The translations under genes were made by a program, and so were the position numbers. Shown piece after piece: positions 33,486 to 46,095 of a DNA stretch of 64,000 nt (position 1 is its first letter; each line of letters starts with the position of its first letter). The notes beneath the pieces are model-generated. The model was not told where the DNA came from and made no database searches. It saw nothing but the letters and a program-made list of their open reading frames with translations. The stretch lies in assembly GCA_025617745.1 (NCBI GenBank), contig CM046873.1, forward strand, positions 23,729,547 through 23,793,546. Reading direction: 5' to 3'. This DNA is from Heliocidaris erythrogramma (lineage: Eukaryota > Echinodermata > Echinoidea > Camarodonta > Echinometridae).

Positions 33486-34110
33486 ATTTCATGTAATTCA
33501 CATTTTTCATAATTTCAAATAAATACTAGGGGAATTAAAATCATTTCAAAACCCCTGTTTTCATGCGTTAACCTATGTGAGCTGGAAGGCCAAAAGCATG
33601 CATATTCCCGGGGATTTATGGGGGTTTACTGGACTCATCGAGCCTTAATTATACCTTTTCAGAGCTTTAAATTTCATGTAAATCACATTTTTCAAAATTT
33701 TGATTTAATTCTGGGGGATTATAATCATTAAAAAATCCTCGTTTTTGCGTGTTAACCTATGGCAGATGGAAGGCCAAAAGCATGCATATTTCCGGGGATT
33801 TATGCAGGGTCCCTTGCACTTTTTGAGTCTTCATTAAGCCTTTTTAGAGTCTTAAATTACATGTAAGCCACATTGCACTAAATTCAAGGTAATACTAGAG
33901 GAACTATAATCATTTCTAAAATCCATGTTTTTACGTGTTAACCCTATGGCAGATGACTCTGTCAAAAAGCAGGCATGATCCAAGGGATTCATAGCGGCAT
34001 TTATTGACAAAAAAGGTTCAAGAAATGTTTTTCCTTTTTCTCGTGCAAAAATCGGACTTGAGTAAGATATGAAATGTCAAGAAAAGGTGAGACATCTTTT
34101 CACGTGTTAT
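33486..34110 (+). repeat. ~183-bp diverged tandem array (3+ units)
   Basis: Units start near 33488, 33671 and 33857, with a weak fourth near 34070. Each contains TTTCATGTAAATCACATT-like, ATAATCATT, GTGTTAACCTATGG and GGGGATTTATG phrases. Confidence 0.8.
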
Positions 34111-35654
34111 ACCTATGGGGAACGTATTCTTCCGAGTCCGTTTTTAACACAGCAAATTACGCCTCCAAAATGTACTACGGAAGTAGTTGAGAGTAATCTG
34201 TCTTGATACTATTGAAAGTCTTTGCCAATGGCTGGGACCGAGGGACCTGGCTAGGACCTGCGTACGCGCGCGCACGGGCGCGTTCAGCAATACGTATATT
34301 CCGTTCGTCCGACAGATTGACTTGCGATGACCCCGTTGACCAAAAAACGGGGTAAATCTGTAAATTTGGGATTATTTTAAAAATCAGGTGACTGACTGTA
34401 TTAATTATATATTTATCATGATCTTTTGTCAATTTGTTTTCATTTCCGACTTTCATTTGTCGTAAAGCGTAGGGGTGAGGTCCCATAGGCATCTGTGCTT
34501 AAGGCAGGCGGAGAGGTACTCGACTACGGTGACTATGGGAGGCTTCTCTCTGTCTTGGAGGAGAGCCTCAAAAGTCCAGAAATGTTATGAAACTCCTCCA
34601 AACAGACGGATTTTTCTGTCTATAAATAGCCATGAATTTCATCATTGACTTAAAAAAAAAAAAAAAGGAGAAAAGAGAAAGGATAGGGGAAAAACAGAAA
34701 GAAAAGGGAAAGGAAAGGGAAAAATCAGAAAGGAAAGAAGGAAAGGAAAAGGGAAGGGAAAAAAGAAGGAAAAGCTTTTTTTTTACTCGATCGCTTCGCT
34801 CGCTCGCAATAAGACTGGAAAGTTTATATTCGGGCAAAAGGCGTCAGCCTCCTTCGCAAAAACGTGCCTTTACGCAAATAATGAAATTCATGAGGAAGAA
34901 GAATATGAGAATGATAAGGATAAAAGATTCCGAAGAAAGAATTAGAAAGACAATAACTGAAAAAGAAAAAAAAAGAGATGTTTTTATGCGGCCCGTCAAA
35001 GTGTCTAGTGAAGAGAAAAAACCCCGGTTGTTCAGATCTTGTTTTATGCAATATGTGGATACATAATATATAATCATTACTATTGGTAGGAATAAGAGTA
35101 TCAATTTTTGTTCATGGTCGCTTCGCTCTCTCGCAAATAGCATCATAATCTGTTACCCTACATCCTACCACGTATATAGAAAAACAAAACAAAACAATGA
35201 CAAAATAAAGATAAGAATGATTTATGACTTGAAACTGGAGAGGTACCTTAATCTCCTTAGATGGGCCACTCGGGTATGTATGCATAGGCGTATGAGGCAG
35301 GGGTAATGGGCTGCAGTCCCCCCCCCCCCCCCCCCCCCCCCCGAGGATTTTCGAAGTTCCGATATTCGAGCAACCACTACTTCATATTCGGACAGCGAGG
35401 TGCCAGATATCTTTTTTTTTATTACTCGCTCGCTTCGCTAGCTCGCTAAAATCTAGTAATTGAAAAATTGATATACGGGCAAATGCGTCACCTGCCCACC
35501 CCCCCCCCCCCCCCCCCCCTCCCTTGCGAAAATGGGCCCGTGTCAAGATCTCTACATCTACGGGTTTTTTTAATTATTATTTGTGGGGGAGATGAGGGAG
35601 CATTCAAAATGTTCTAGCGACGCCCCTGGTTCGGCTAGACATTCAAGTGACGAT
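34111..35654. other. Low-complexity and phrase-rich intergenic DNA
   Basis: Contains a purine-rich GGGAAAAA/GAAAGG block (about 34650-34775), TCGCTTCGCTCGCTCGC phrases (34790, 35107, 35425) and two C tracts (about 35319-35342 and 35500-35519). A 144-codon open frame through it is Lys/Glu-rich by composition only. Confidence 0.6.
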
Positions 35655-35905
35655 CATTTATTTATTTATTTCTAATATTTAGACAGGGTGGCTCATTATC
35701 ACCAATAGTGGTGGTCTTCCCCGAGGCCCTGATAACAATAATAAGAAACAATAGTAAAACAAAAGCACATACAACAAATCATGAATATAAACTCACAACA
35801 GCAACAAAAAATAAATAAGAACATGTATAAACATATATACAAAGTATCTGTTATCCTCGTAATGAATGTTTTGCTTCTGTTTTGTTGAAGAAAACGTGTT
35901 TGCAT
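35655..35905 (-). mobile_element. LINE 3'-end fragment
   Basis: On the minus strand it reads TTATCAGGGCCTCGGGGAAG, then CCACCCTGTCTAAATATTAG, ending in an (AAAT)n tail. This is a typical LINE 3' UTR and tail layout. No ORF remains. Confidence 0.55.
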
Positions 35906-37399
35906 ACTCTTAATATATCATCATAGAAAAGACGGTAATTAGTTTTAAATATTTAGGATTTAAAATGTATGAATTAAAATACATATCCATATTGGTTTTG
36001 TTCTGCAGACGTTTGATACAATAAAAACAAAGAATAACAGAACTTAACAATATGACATTAACGGGAAATCAGAATTTATGGCAATAAACAAAGACGACAT
36101 TTAAAGTTAATGATCGCGTTCTAAATCCCATATTGTTTCAGTAAGTCTTGTTCAATCATTTGGACAGTTGGACAAAGAAAATATCATACCACTATGACCA
36201 ATATTTTATTGTACCGACGATTTTCAAAATAATTATGTGTATTCTAATACAAAGACGGTAACAACCGAATTTAGACGATTAGGAAAGATTGATTGTCAGA
36301 TTCGAATTTAAAAAAAAAATCTTAATCTGAGCTTGCTTCAACGTCAATATCAACGTCAACTCGGGGGGGGGGGGGGAGAAAGAAATCGACCCCGACCTAT
36401 TATATCACAAACTATATCGATCAATAATACGCAAATGTTTGGATTTCAGGTTAGGTGAGATCCTACCTTCGAGCGTTCTGCTGCCCACTGTAATATCATA
36501 CAACACAGTAAATGTACAAACGACTCACGTTACCGGTTAAAATAACAAGTGCAAGGCGAAAGTAGGTGAGCTGTGCGTACACAGTGAAATGCTGTGTACA
36601 TTGCCCGTTTATAGGCATTTAATAAATAGTAAAAAATTAAATGGCCTTTAAGCATGGCCGGTATTAATCGGGGAGGGAGGAAAGTAGATGGAGCAGATCC
36701 ACCTCCCCCCCCCCCTCCCCCAGTGGCGTAGATACAAACACAATTTCTATTGTTAGTGGGGGATGATGAAAAAACTCCCGCGGTAGGGAGTTTTTTAATT
36801 TTCAACTTGAAAATGTGCAATCTGGGACATACTTAAGAAGACCATTTCGACTTGACGTTATGTACTATATGGGTGAGCGTGTCGCGTTTCGACCGACCGG
36901 GAAAAGGGTTTAAAGAAATATATTTTTCATGAAGTCGGATACATAATTCTGAAAATATGCCCCCAAAATAATCTTCGCTAATTTTATAGCACAGTCCAAT
37001 GTTATATTAAATTCTACATTAAATATATTAATAGGAATGAGGTACTCAGACGTTGAAACGAGGGAGCGAAAGGAACGAGCACAGAGGGAATGTGATGCTG
37101 GGGGTGCTTTTACAATATTGAGATTTGGCAAATCTTTATGTAAATGAACACCAAGTGGCCCAACGCAACCTTTTTTTAAGTAATGACGTATTTATATCTG
37201 GTTATTATAATTAACTGTAATGAGTCTTTTGTTTCTATACAACAAATCATTATACAAACCAGCAAATCCTGCGGTTTTCTCGGAGGCGCATTTGCCCTCG
37301 GGGCAGTGCTCGAGATATATATATTGCAGATATCATATTGTTATAAGTCCCCATTGGGGAAAAAGATTTAGCTGAGTAATACATTTTGAAAAAAAAAAA
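35906..37399. other. Unannotated intergenic DNA
   Basis: Includes a G tract (about 36362-36376) and a C tract with the phrase CCCCAGTGGCGTAGATAC (about 36702-36735). No gene recognised. Confidence 0.5.
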
Positions 37400-37989
37400 A
37401 CATTTTAGTCATTTTGTGTGTTGGAGCAAATGGGGGAGTTGTCCACAACTTCATCACGGGGACATTACTTGTTCAGCCGGTTTGAGATTCCCATTGGTGT
37501 GGTGGTTGCGACTTTCATGACTTTCTTATTGCATGTCCGATTTCGTTCGGGCTTTTACCGGTCTGCTTCTCTGATTTTTCCTCTTTCTTTCAAAGCAACT
37601 TGCCATTAAGTTTGGATTTCCCTTTAATAATGGTAAACAACCCCTATCGAGGTGTATACAATCAACATACTTTTACGAAATGGGATATACTCACGCTATT
37701 GAATTGCTAGTACAATTATGTGGTATCGTCCGAACTGTTTCTTTTATACATTTCATAAAAGTATCTATTCAAGAATTCGCTCGCAGCCGATTAGGCTGAC
37801 CTATGTTCTTTCGTTGTTTCCCCTTCTCATGTTTGTCCATCTTCATGCTTTCTCAATTGTCTTCTTCTCCTTCTTCAACCTATTCTACGATTTCTCGCAA
37901 CTATGCAGCACTCATATTCATCGTTCATGCATAAGCAATTGTTTGCTCAATTCACGCCTTTACAGATTTCGTAATGACACGCCTACTCT
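37400..37989 (+). other. Possible 5' UTR of the LINE
   Basis: Lies immediately upstream of the LINE ORF2 start and lacks other signals. It contains stops in all frames that matter and no recognised ORF1. Confidence 0.35.
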
Positions 37990-40370
37990 ATGGCTTCCCT
38001 GAATAACTTCCCCTTCGAACATTTAGATGACACCGGATTTTATGAATTATTTGCGCATGCGAACGATTTTCACCCGTATTCTGCCAACGATTTGACAACC
38101 AGATCGGGAATGCTTTAAACTCTAAAGTAAATGAATTACAATATATCGTAGATCCAAATGACCCCCTATTAGAATCAGTAACGTCCAGATATTACACATA
38201 AAATCAATTTGTTAAGACATTAAATGCACATATTAAGGAATTCGCACTAGCACATTTTAATATTCGCAGCTTGAATAGGAATTCTGAAAATCTTACACTA
38301 CTTTTAGAAAACCTCCGATTCAACCCATCAATTATCGGCCTAACAGAAACGTGGCTCACCGACATTGCAACTTCAATGCATCTGCTTCCCACTTATGAAT
38401 TAGTTACGAATAGTAGGGTCAATAAAATGGGAGGTGGAGTGGCCTTATACATCCATACAAAATATAATTACACGAAAATCAAAGATTTGACCACATTGAA
38501 TAACACAATGGAAACTCTCTTCATTGAAATCGACATAACGAGAAGTAAGAACATCATTATTGGAGTAATTTACATACCTCCTCAATCCAATACAAACGAT
38601 TTTACTACATATTTTAATGAAATGCTATCGCTTCCGATCCTAAAAGATAAATAATGTTTCATATTAGGAGACTTTCATATTAATCTGTTGCATTCTCATT
38701 CTAATTCGGTATCCCAATATTTTCTTGAAATAATATTAAGTAATTCCTTTGCCCCCCTAATAGTAAAACCGACTCGAATAGCGGAGCAATCAGCCACTAT
38801 TATTCTCACTAATGTTAAACCTCTCCCCGAATCCGGCATACTTCTATCTGATCTCACTGATCATTTTCCTGTGTTTTGTCATATGGATATGTCGAGTGAT
38901 CACTCAAAATGTTCGACAAGAGAAAAAGTACGAATTATAAATGAACTGAATTTGTCCTTGTTTAAAGAACGTTTAACGAATGCTGACTGGACGGCAGTAT
39001 TTAACTCGACCGACGCTGACGAAGCGTTTAACGCTTTTATGAACAATCATGTCGCACCTCAATACATACATCCCCTCCGTGAAAAGAATCGCTCCAGCCA
39101 CAAAAAAAAGTACCTAGAGCGCCTTGGCTCACAAAATCTTTACTGAAATCAATCAACCGAAAAAATAACATGTTTTATAAAACAAAAACCCATCCATCAC
39201 TAAAGAAAAAGTATGAAAGCAACAGGAACACTCTTACTCTTATTCTCCGTCTAGAAAAAAAGAATTAATTTACAAATAAATTTAATGAATATAAATTAGA
39301 AACGACATTAAACAAACATGGAAAATTATCAACAACGTACTGAATAAAGGGTGAACTAAAGCTCAGATCTCACAAATTGAACAAAGCGGTTCTGTCATTT
39401 CTAAAACCCAACCGTCTAGCCGAAATTTTTAACAAATACTTTGCAAACATTGGAGAAGACTTGGCCAAAACCATTCCTCTTATAAACAAATCATTTCTCA
39501 GTTATCTGGATAACCCAGTCTCAAACACGATATTTTTCACTCCCGTCACTGTTTGCGAAGTTTTTAATATAATAAATGGTCTACCAAATAAAAAAAAGCC
39601 ACGGCCACAATTGCCTAGACAACTGTTTACTAAAACAAATAGTATTTCACGTAGCAGAACCCATAATGCACATTTTTAATCTGTCTCTAAACTCAGGTGT
39701 GGTTCCCATCAAAATGAAAACTGCAAAAGTCGTCCCTATTTTTAAAAAAGGAAATAAACTCAACCTTAGTAATTACAGACCCATCTCACTCCTAACCTCA
39801 CTATTAAAATCCTTGAAAAAATAGAAACGTACGGTATCCTTTCTTAAAGGCAATAATATTTTTTGCAATTTCCAATTTGGATTCAGAGAAAAACACAGCA
39901 CTTCCCAAGCAGTCTTAACTCTTATTAACACAATAGTCAGCGCCATCGATAAAGCATCACACACGGGTGGAATCTTCCTGGACTTTTCCAAGGCCTTTGA
40001 CAGTATTAATCACACTATTTTATTATATAAATTATCCCATTACGGGATCAGAGGAAAGGCCTTGGAGTGGTTCAAGAATTACCTTTCTAATAGAAACCAA
40101 TAATCACTCAACGGGCACAGTTCTTCTATTAAACCAGTAAATTGTGGAGTACCACAGGGATCTCTGCTTGGACCCTTGCTTTTTATCTTATACATCAATG
40201 ACTTTTATAAATCTTCCTTCATTTCATCTTTCATATTGTTTGCTGACGATTCCAATCTCTTTTTTTCCCATCGAGACCATGCAATTTTACTTTCAAAAGT
40301 CAATTCCGAGCTGAAAAGTGTTACGGATTGGATAAAATCAAATAAAAAAAAATAAATAATCGAGTGGCAA
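37990..40370 (+). pseudogene. LINE ORF2 (CR1/Jockey type): endonuclease and reverse transcriptase, broken and 3'-truncated
   Basis: Starts MASLNNFPFEHLDDTGF. The endonuclease landmarks follow in order: HFNIRSLNRNSENL, IGLTETWL, GGGVALYI, GVIYIPPQ, LGDFHINLLH and a SDLTDHFPVF block. The reverse transcriptase then shows VVPIFKKGNK with NYRPISLLTSL, FGFREKHSTSQAV, FLDFSKAFDSINH, GVPQGSLLGPLLF and the catalytic LFADDSNLF (about 40235-40260). At least six stops or frameshifts break it, and it ends about 40 residues after the FADD box, lacking thumb and 3' UTR. It is dead. The interrupted fragment at 56158-61400 matches its first 90 residues (NDPLLESVTSRYYT region), so both are the same family. Confidence 0.92.
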
Positions 40371-40814
40371 GAGATAGAGAGAGAGTAAAGGATGATAAGA
40401 CTCTCTTCCGCATCCCCAATTTCCGGCCTAGTAAATCTGCATTTCATCCCCCCCCCCCCCATAATTGTCAGTGCCCTTCAGTGGCAGAACACACTACGCC
40501 ACGCCACTGATAAACTCCTGAAATCACGCCAAAGTAGCATGATCCTGCAATACCAAACAACCATCATACATGGATTATTATTCATGATGAAATTGAAATA
40601 CATATTCCATGATATTTGTTCATTCTGTTATTTCGCACATTGGGGCTGAATTCATGAAAGCATTTAGAGCCTATCATTGCTCTTCCGGGCCTTTTGTTTG
40701 CATCTTTACGAAATTTTAACCTACAATCATTAGCTGGAATATATGAAACTACTAACTGATAAGGATATAAGTAAAATTTCATAACGCCAAATCATTTCCT
40801 AAGTTTCTTGCTAT
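40371..40814. other. Unannotated, after LINE truncation
   Basis: A C tract at about 40448-40461 and no recognised gene. Confidence 0.5.
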
Positions 40815-41200
40815 GGGGTAGCACTGTGGTATATTGGTGACCGCTCTGGACCCTCTATACCAATCCACTCCAATCCAATCAGGGAATATGCAGAGCGCCT
40901 ATATCTAGTTGCTTACTCAAAGGAGCTCAGTGATGAGACTGAACAAATACTGTATATGCAGTTCATCATTCATCCAAGAAAGACTCGGGTAATGGCTAGT
41001 TGTATGCAATGTGGAATAATATGTCTTATACGAGAGATCCTGAGTACGAGCTTTGCTTGGTGCTTATTAAAATTCTTGAATAAGGAGTTTCATCCAAATC
41101 TGGCGTAGACCTATCCGATACACACGAGGAACAGACTCTTCCCTGGATGAGGAATTGTACGGGGGCAGGGTTATACAAGCGCATTCGATTGCTGTATATA
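40815..41200 (+). mobile_element. tRNA-derived SINE, interrupted copy
   Basis: Starts with CACTGTGGTATATTGGT, like 4293. About 180 bp later comes TTATACGAGAGATCCTGAG and CTTTGCTTGGTGCTTA, matching the sequence that follows directly in the 4293 copy. An insertion (CCAATCCACTCCAATCC onward) therefore splits the head. Confidence 0.55.
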
Positions 41201-41732
41201 TCATTCTCTTTACCATCTTTCTCTCAACTTCGAAAACCAACGTAGGATATAGATCCTAAATGTCACGTAGGTAATGGTTTTTATACTTTTTTTACTCCTC
41301 GCAAAATGATAAGGATAAACTGGCTTCTGGCATTTTAGGGATATTCAACGCCCACAGGTAATTATTTCCACGTTCTATATCTATCATTTTCTGTTTGTTT
41401 TTCTTTTTAATAATTGTAATTCTTTGCATATTCTCAAATCTCACTCTTTATGATAACAGCTGAAAGATTATAATCGTCATTAGATCCAAACTAAGTAACG
41501 TGACACATGGCGATCTGTCTTTGTTTGACAACTATAGTGAAGCAAAATTAATCTTCTAGTTTAATAACCCGACATTTACCTCACCCTTTCAATCACGAGC
41601 GAGCTATTAGCCGTATTTTTATAACTAACGACGTCAGAAGAAAAAAGAAGAAAAGGTTGGAAGGTCACATCTAAAAGTATATTTCATAAGATGTCTGCCA
41701 TTAAACATTTGATGGCACCTCTTTTTAGTTCG
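41201..41732. other. Upstream region of a candidate promoter
   Basis: Mostly unique-looking. Nearest the TATA box it holds GACGTCAG (CRE-like, about 41630) and AAGGTCACA (nuclear-receptor half-site-like, about 41662). These are sequence matches only. Confidence 0.35.
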
Positions 41733-41740
41733 TATAAAAG
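41733..41740 (+). promoter_or_regulatory. TATA box candidate
   Basis: TATAAAAG, a near-consensus TATA box, about 100 bp upstream of an ATG that opens a leader-like exon with a strong splice donor. Transcription would be expected to begin near 41763-41770. Confidence 0.45.
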
Positions 41741-41751
41741 TGTCACAAATG

Positions 41752-41900
41752 ATGCCTGCTCTTCCACTTATTTGTTATCTTTGGTGTATATCGCACCATT
41801 GTTTTGTATTTCTATTCTTGCAAAACATCATCGCTGATGGTCCTGACGCCACAAATGGCTCACTCTCACTACGTCTTAATGGCGATTTCATTGGCTGCGG
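41752..41900 (+). CDS. Candidate first exon of a secreted or membrane protein
   Basis: Ends at a consensus donor (GCGG before GTGAGTAC). Two starts are possible. ATG 41752 gives MPALPLICYLWCISHH plus CFVFLFL, a convincing hydrophobic leader, then GPDATNGSLSLRLNGDF with a phase 2 exit. But it lies only 12 bp past the TATA box, upstream of the expected transcription start. ATG 41837 gives a short leader (MVLTPQMAHSHYVLMAISLA) with a phase 1 exit, typical of signal-peptide exons. No family is recognised and the next exon was not found within the following kilobases. Confidence 0.4.
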
Positions 41901-42784
41901 GTGAGTACTCCTTAATAATTTTGGTTTTAATTGTTAATTTTAATAGAAAGAGATGTACTTTCCAAAATAGAAATCAAAATTACCGATTTTTATTCTGCGG
42001 TTTTGGGGGTTTTGTTTAAATTAATATATACCACTTCACTGCAGTCTTTTCTTTATAATTTTTGTTTGATAATGACATGGATAATAACAGAAAAGTTTTT
42101 ATCCGTTTTAAGCACAACAGAAGTAAGCCGCTCGCAGGAAAATTATTTTAAAATTAATATACGTATAGTTTAGTGACTGAAACCGTTGTTGGTGGGTGTT
42201 TTTTTTTCTTTTTTACTTTTTGATTAATATTGTTTCGTCGCACCACCAATTCCCCAAAATTACTCTTGTTGTCAGTTTGATATCATCTTAGCTTGTTCTT
42301 TGATTATACATGTATTGCTTATCTTCCTTCCACGAAGGAACTGGATTAATTTTTCGAAGTAACCCTAAACTGGTCTCAAAATTTAAAGCTGAAATGTTTT
42401 AAGTTATGACCTTTTTTGTTTAATTGTTACTCCCAGAGCAAGTATACCAGATTTGTTGTTCCTAACGATATCAATCCTTTGGAACGGTTGATTTCCCTAC
42501 AAGGCTGCATTTATTTAAAAAAAATCAATTATTCACTAGGAAACAGTTTGCGCTAAAGATTGAAAAAAAATTGATTTTCCTTGCCATGTTTTGCAAATGT
42601 TCTTGGGTTTTACTTCATTTTTTGTTTACCTTTACAGTCATCTTTTTTTCCTGTCACTTAATTGGCCTGTATTACAATGTCTCATTGAATGATTACAGAG
42701 TACATGTATGTGTTTTACAGTGGTTTATATCATCAGAGTAGTGATATGATCTATTGGAAGGATATTTTCTTTGCAAAGGCGATT
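41901..42784. other. Putative intron, AT-rich
   Basis: Follows the donor at 41901. No acceptor-bounded exon was recognised. Confidence 0.4.
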
Positions 42785-42955
42785 CCAGAGCGAGTCCAGC
42801 GGATCCAGAGGGGGCGCAAGGGGCGTGCGCCCCCTCGTTTTGTCTGACAAAGTATGCCCCCGGACCCCCTAGATGGCGGTGTGGCTTCGTCAAACGGAGG
42901 GTTCCTCAGTGTGCCCCCCCCCCTTTCTGAAAATCCTGTATCCGCCCCTGAGTCT
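42785..42955. repeat. GGCGGATCC-type element with inverted ends
   Basis: CCAGCGGATCCAGAGG at the left and the complement of CAGGGGCGGATACAGGATTT at the right enclose CCCCC/GGGGG-rich DNA. Belongs to the same dispersed family as 3684-3860. Confidence 0.6.
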
Positions 42956-43172
42956 TACATGACATTTTGCCTGTATTCGCACAGAATGCCCCGTCCAAAG
43001 GGCCCCAAAGAGATACAATTAAGGTGGCTACTCTGAAAGTCTAAGTGTCAATTTAGCAAAACTGCAGAAAGACTGCAGTGTACAATGCCATTTCAAAATA
43101 TCAAGAAGATCTTCTGATCACAAAAGGTGCGGTGGTTCAGTAAAATTACCCGCTTCCGTGAAGACCCTGAAA

Positions 43173-43345
43173 TTCCACTTAACCGAACTTCGGACAACTT
43201 AGTACAGGTATATAACTCCGAAAACGGCGTATAACAAACGATGAATATAGAGCCTTCGAATTCATCGTTCAGTGCGAGGCAGTGTGTACAAAAGGCATGA
43301 GAAATACCCTGCAAACTCGACCTGCTGTTGATATTAATTTTTTAA
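43173..43345 (+). mobile_element. Foldback family C, single left arm
   Basis: ACCGAACTTCGGACAAC, GAAAACGGCGTATAAC, GAATATAGAGCC and GTGCGAGGCAGTGTGTAC match the left arm at 11102-11280. No right arm is present nearby. Confidence 0.75.
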
Positions 43346-43404
43346 ACAATGCTGTACATGTATTCATTTTAAATGTTTGTCACTTTAAAAATATTACATA
43401 TGAC

Positions 43405-43800
43405 GAATCTTTGATTTGATTTGATTTTAATTTTTTAGGCCTAATCATACATGGTGCATATCGATTCAATTATTTAAACATTTAAAAATATCGAGTAAAT
43501 CTGTATATATCAAACTAACAGTACAAGAATAAAGTATTGGAAAGAGTAAAAGAAATAAGTTACAAAAACGAATCATTTTTACCTAACTTATACAATGAAA
43601 CGGAGGGGTATGCTAAGAAAGTATTGCTTGTATGATGCAAGCCCGAAAGTCTCAGTTACTTAATAAGATGTTAGTTAAGGAAATTATAAAAATTTGATAA
43701 ATAATAAATAAATAAAGTTACAGACAAATTTAAGTTATGCCTACAAAGGTTTATAGGGAAAAAGAGAGAGAGGGGGTTGTAAAATAAGAGACAGGACATA
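43405..43800 (-). mobile_element. LINE 3' UTR and tail
   Basis: On the minus strand the block ends in a (AAATC)n-type tail (AATCAAATCAAATCAAAG at about 43410-43430). It probably belongs with the LINE pieces at 44350-45490 and 48285-48630, also on the minus strand. Confidence 0.5.
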
Positions 43801-43805
43801 GAAAG

Positions 43806-44350
43806 GAAGAGAGAGTCATAAAACGACGAGCGAACTCAGAGAGGATCGCACATAATACACAACCCTATATGAACAAATCCCGACTCTCGGCAAAACCTGC
43901 CTATACACCTTATCATTCAACATCATTGGTGAAATCTGTATTTGAGTCGTGAAGTGAGTGAATGCGATTGTTATGGAGAATAGTATATACGTGATGAATT
44001 GATCGTAGCTTTTTAAAATTTATCGTGCCGTTTTGTGACAAATTGACAATATTCTATATGATATAATCGTTTACAAGTTCTAAAAACAGCAGGTAGATGT
44101 GGACAACTGGCTGAGTAAGCAATTGCAAGCGGTCGATTTCGATGTGTGTGGTCGATCTAGCCAACAATAAGGTGCTAAAGGGGACGGTGTCCCGTCTTCA
44201 TTTGTAAATCTTGATTATATTTTTCTTTGTTTTTCCTTCTATCTACTTCTCTTTCTATCTTCCTTTAAGTAATTCTTGTTTTTCTTCCACCTTGTTCTCC
44301 TTCTATCTTTCGTTATGTTATACTGTGTTTTTATCCTTCTATCTTCTTTT
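43806..44350 (+). repeat. Long inverted repeat, left arm (A-B-C blocks)
   Basis: Block A (CGACGAGCGAACTC ... ATCCCGACTCTCGGCAAAAC ... GAGTCGTGAAG), block B (GGTAGATGTGGACAAC ... CTAGCCAACAATAAGG) and block C (AAAGGGGACGG, then TTTCTTTG/CCTTCTATC pyrimidine-rich repeats) recur inverted at 48240-48085, 47075-46976 and 46095-45530. AAAGGGGAC (44177-44185) is a related empty site for the foldback element at 46096. Confidence 0.8.
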
Positions 44351-45490
44351 TTTTCAATCTGTACTTCTGTTATTCTTTTGTGCTAGACCTTTTTGCTGGG
44401 GGTATAGGCTGAGCAGATATATCTCAAGTTTGTTATGACTAGGGTGTTCTTTAATTTCTTTATCTAAAGAGTTCCAATACACGGAACCTGAAAAACAAAG
44501 GTGTTTTGTGTGAAGAGCGTTCTTGTTAGGTATGTGGTAAGCAATTCCTTGTCTCGTTGGATACGGTATGGTGTTGTTTTTTCGAAACATATCGTTAAAA
44601 TAGCAGGGAGGTCATTTTACCTTAATTGTATAGGAATTGGCCTAGTTGGAAATGATGAATGTCCTTCCCCTTGACCATAATTTATACATGGTAATATCAA
44701 AGTATGATGCATTGTGAGTAGAGAGGCAGAAGGAAAGAAATATCTCAGTTTGTTAATAACTCCAATGTTTCGAGAGGTGGATTTACATATGTTGTTAATA
44801 TGCGGTTCTAATATGCAGGATAATTTATTGTTGATAAGGATTCCTAAGAATTTAGTTGGAGAAACTTTTTTGAGGACGGTGCTGTCAAAATTAATGTTAC
44901 CGGGAAGTTAAGTGATTCTTTTACTAAAAAGCATCGGTTTTTGCCGGTTAAGAGGTAGTTTATTAGCCTTGATCCAATATGTTACCTGTATAAGTTCGGT
45001 ATTTAATAGTGTAAGAAGTTCGTTTGCATTTGCATGAGAAAAGAAATCTTGGAGTCATTGGCAAAAATAATAAATAAATTATATAAATGATAAACAAAAG
45101 AGGACCTATTGTACTCAACAGTTAACGGGAAGCGTAGAATAACAACGGTTGTCTATTGATACGAAGTGTACTCTGTAAGTCCTGAACAACTCCAAGGCCT
45201 TCCCTCTTATGCCGTAATATGAGAGTTTGTAGAGAAGGATGTTCAGGATTAATGGCACCGAAGGCCTTGGAGAAGTCCAGGAAAATACCAACGGTATGAA
45301 AACATTGATCAATGGAATTAGCAAAGTTATTTATAAAGGACAAAATTGCATGCAAAGCTTTTAAGGAATACGGTTGTTCTTGTATGGACGAGTTTTTTAA
45401 GCCTCGTTCCAGAATGATCACCCTATGCGCAGTGATCAAGGAGGCGACTGCTAGGCTCAACGCAGTCGTTATTTCATACCCCCCCCCCAA
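44350..45490 (-). pseudogene. LINE reverse transcriptase, palm to C-terminus, broken
   Basis: On the minus strand: QPYSLKALHAILSFIN, GIFLDFSKAFGAIN, YKLSYYGIRGKALE, then after frameshifts KFLGILINNKLS, SRNIGVINKLRYFF, ILPCINY and the C-terminal WNSLDKEIKEH. The FADD box is not readable (decayed near 45050). It is a LINE fragment of the same general type as 37990-40370, lying between the inverted arms. Confidence 0.85.
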
Positions 45491-45529
45491 AAAAAAAAAA
45501 AAAAAAACCCGCAACAACAACAAACAAAC

Positions 45530-46060
45530 AAACAAACAAAACAATAACAGATAGAAAGACAAAAAAGATAGAAGGATAAAACAAAGAATAACATAAGAAA
45601 AGATAGAAAGAGAAGATAAAAGAATAAAAACAAATAATAACATGAGAAAGAAAGAAAGAGGAAAGGATAGGATAAAACAAAGAATAACATAAGAAAGGTA
45701 GAAAGACAAAATGATAAGGATAAAAACAAAGAATAACATGAAATAAAAAGAAAGAGGGAAGGATAGGATAAAACAAATAATAGCATAAGGAAAGATAGAA
45801 AGAGAAGAAGATAGAAGGAAAAACAAAGAACATATGAAAGATAGAAAGAGAAGAAGATAGAAGGATAAACACAAATAATAACATAAAGAAATATAGAAAA
45901 GAAATGAAGATGGAAGAAAAACAGAGAATATCACAAGAAGATAGAAAGAGGTAATGATAAGGATAAAGACAAAGAATAACATAAGGGTAAAAACAAGAAT
46001 AACATAAGTATAGACAGAAAGACATGTAGATAGAAGGAAAAACAAAGAAAAACATAATGA
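45530..46060. repeat. GATAGAAAGA/AACATAAG purine-rich repeat
   Basis: An array of AAAGATAGAAAGAGAAG and AACAAAGAATAACATAAG phrases (period about 30-60 bp), complementary to the shorter pyrimidine-rich array at 44215-44350. Long open frames on the minus strand here are composition artefacts. Confidence 0.85.
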
Positions 46061-46086
46061 TCATTTACAAATGAAAACGAGAGACC

Positions 46087-46095
46087 GTCCCCTTT
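46087..46095. repeat. 9-bp target duplication, left
   Basis: GTCCCCTTT, identical to 46976-46984, and present once in the related empty site at 44177-44185 (as its complement). Confidence 0.8.

Noticed and set aside
34632-35066. 144-codon Lys/Glu-rich open frame
   Set aside because: It is the translation of a purine-rich GGGAAAA/GAAAGG tract and a TCGCTCGC repeat; no domain, no splice context.
45474-46064. Long hydrophobic open frames on the minus strand (up to 307 codons)
   Set aside because: They translate a CTTTCTATC-type low-complexity repeat into Phe/Leu/Ser-rich peptide. Only the last part (45122-45480) is real LINE sequence and is annotated as such.
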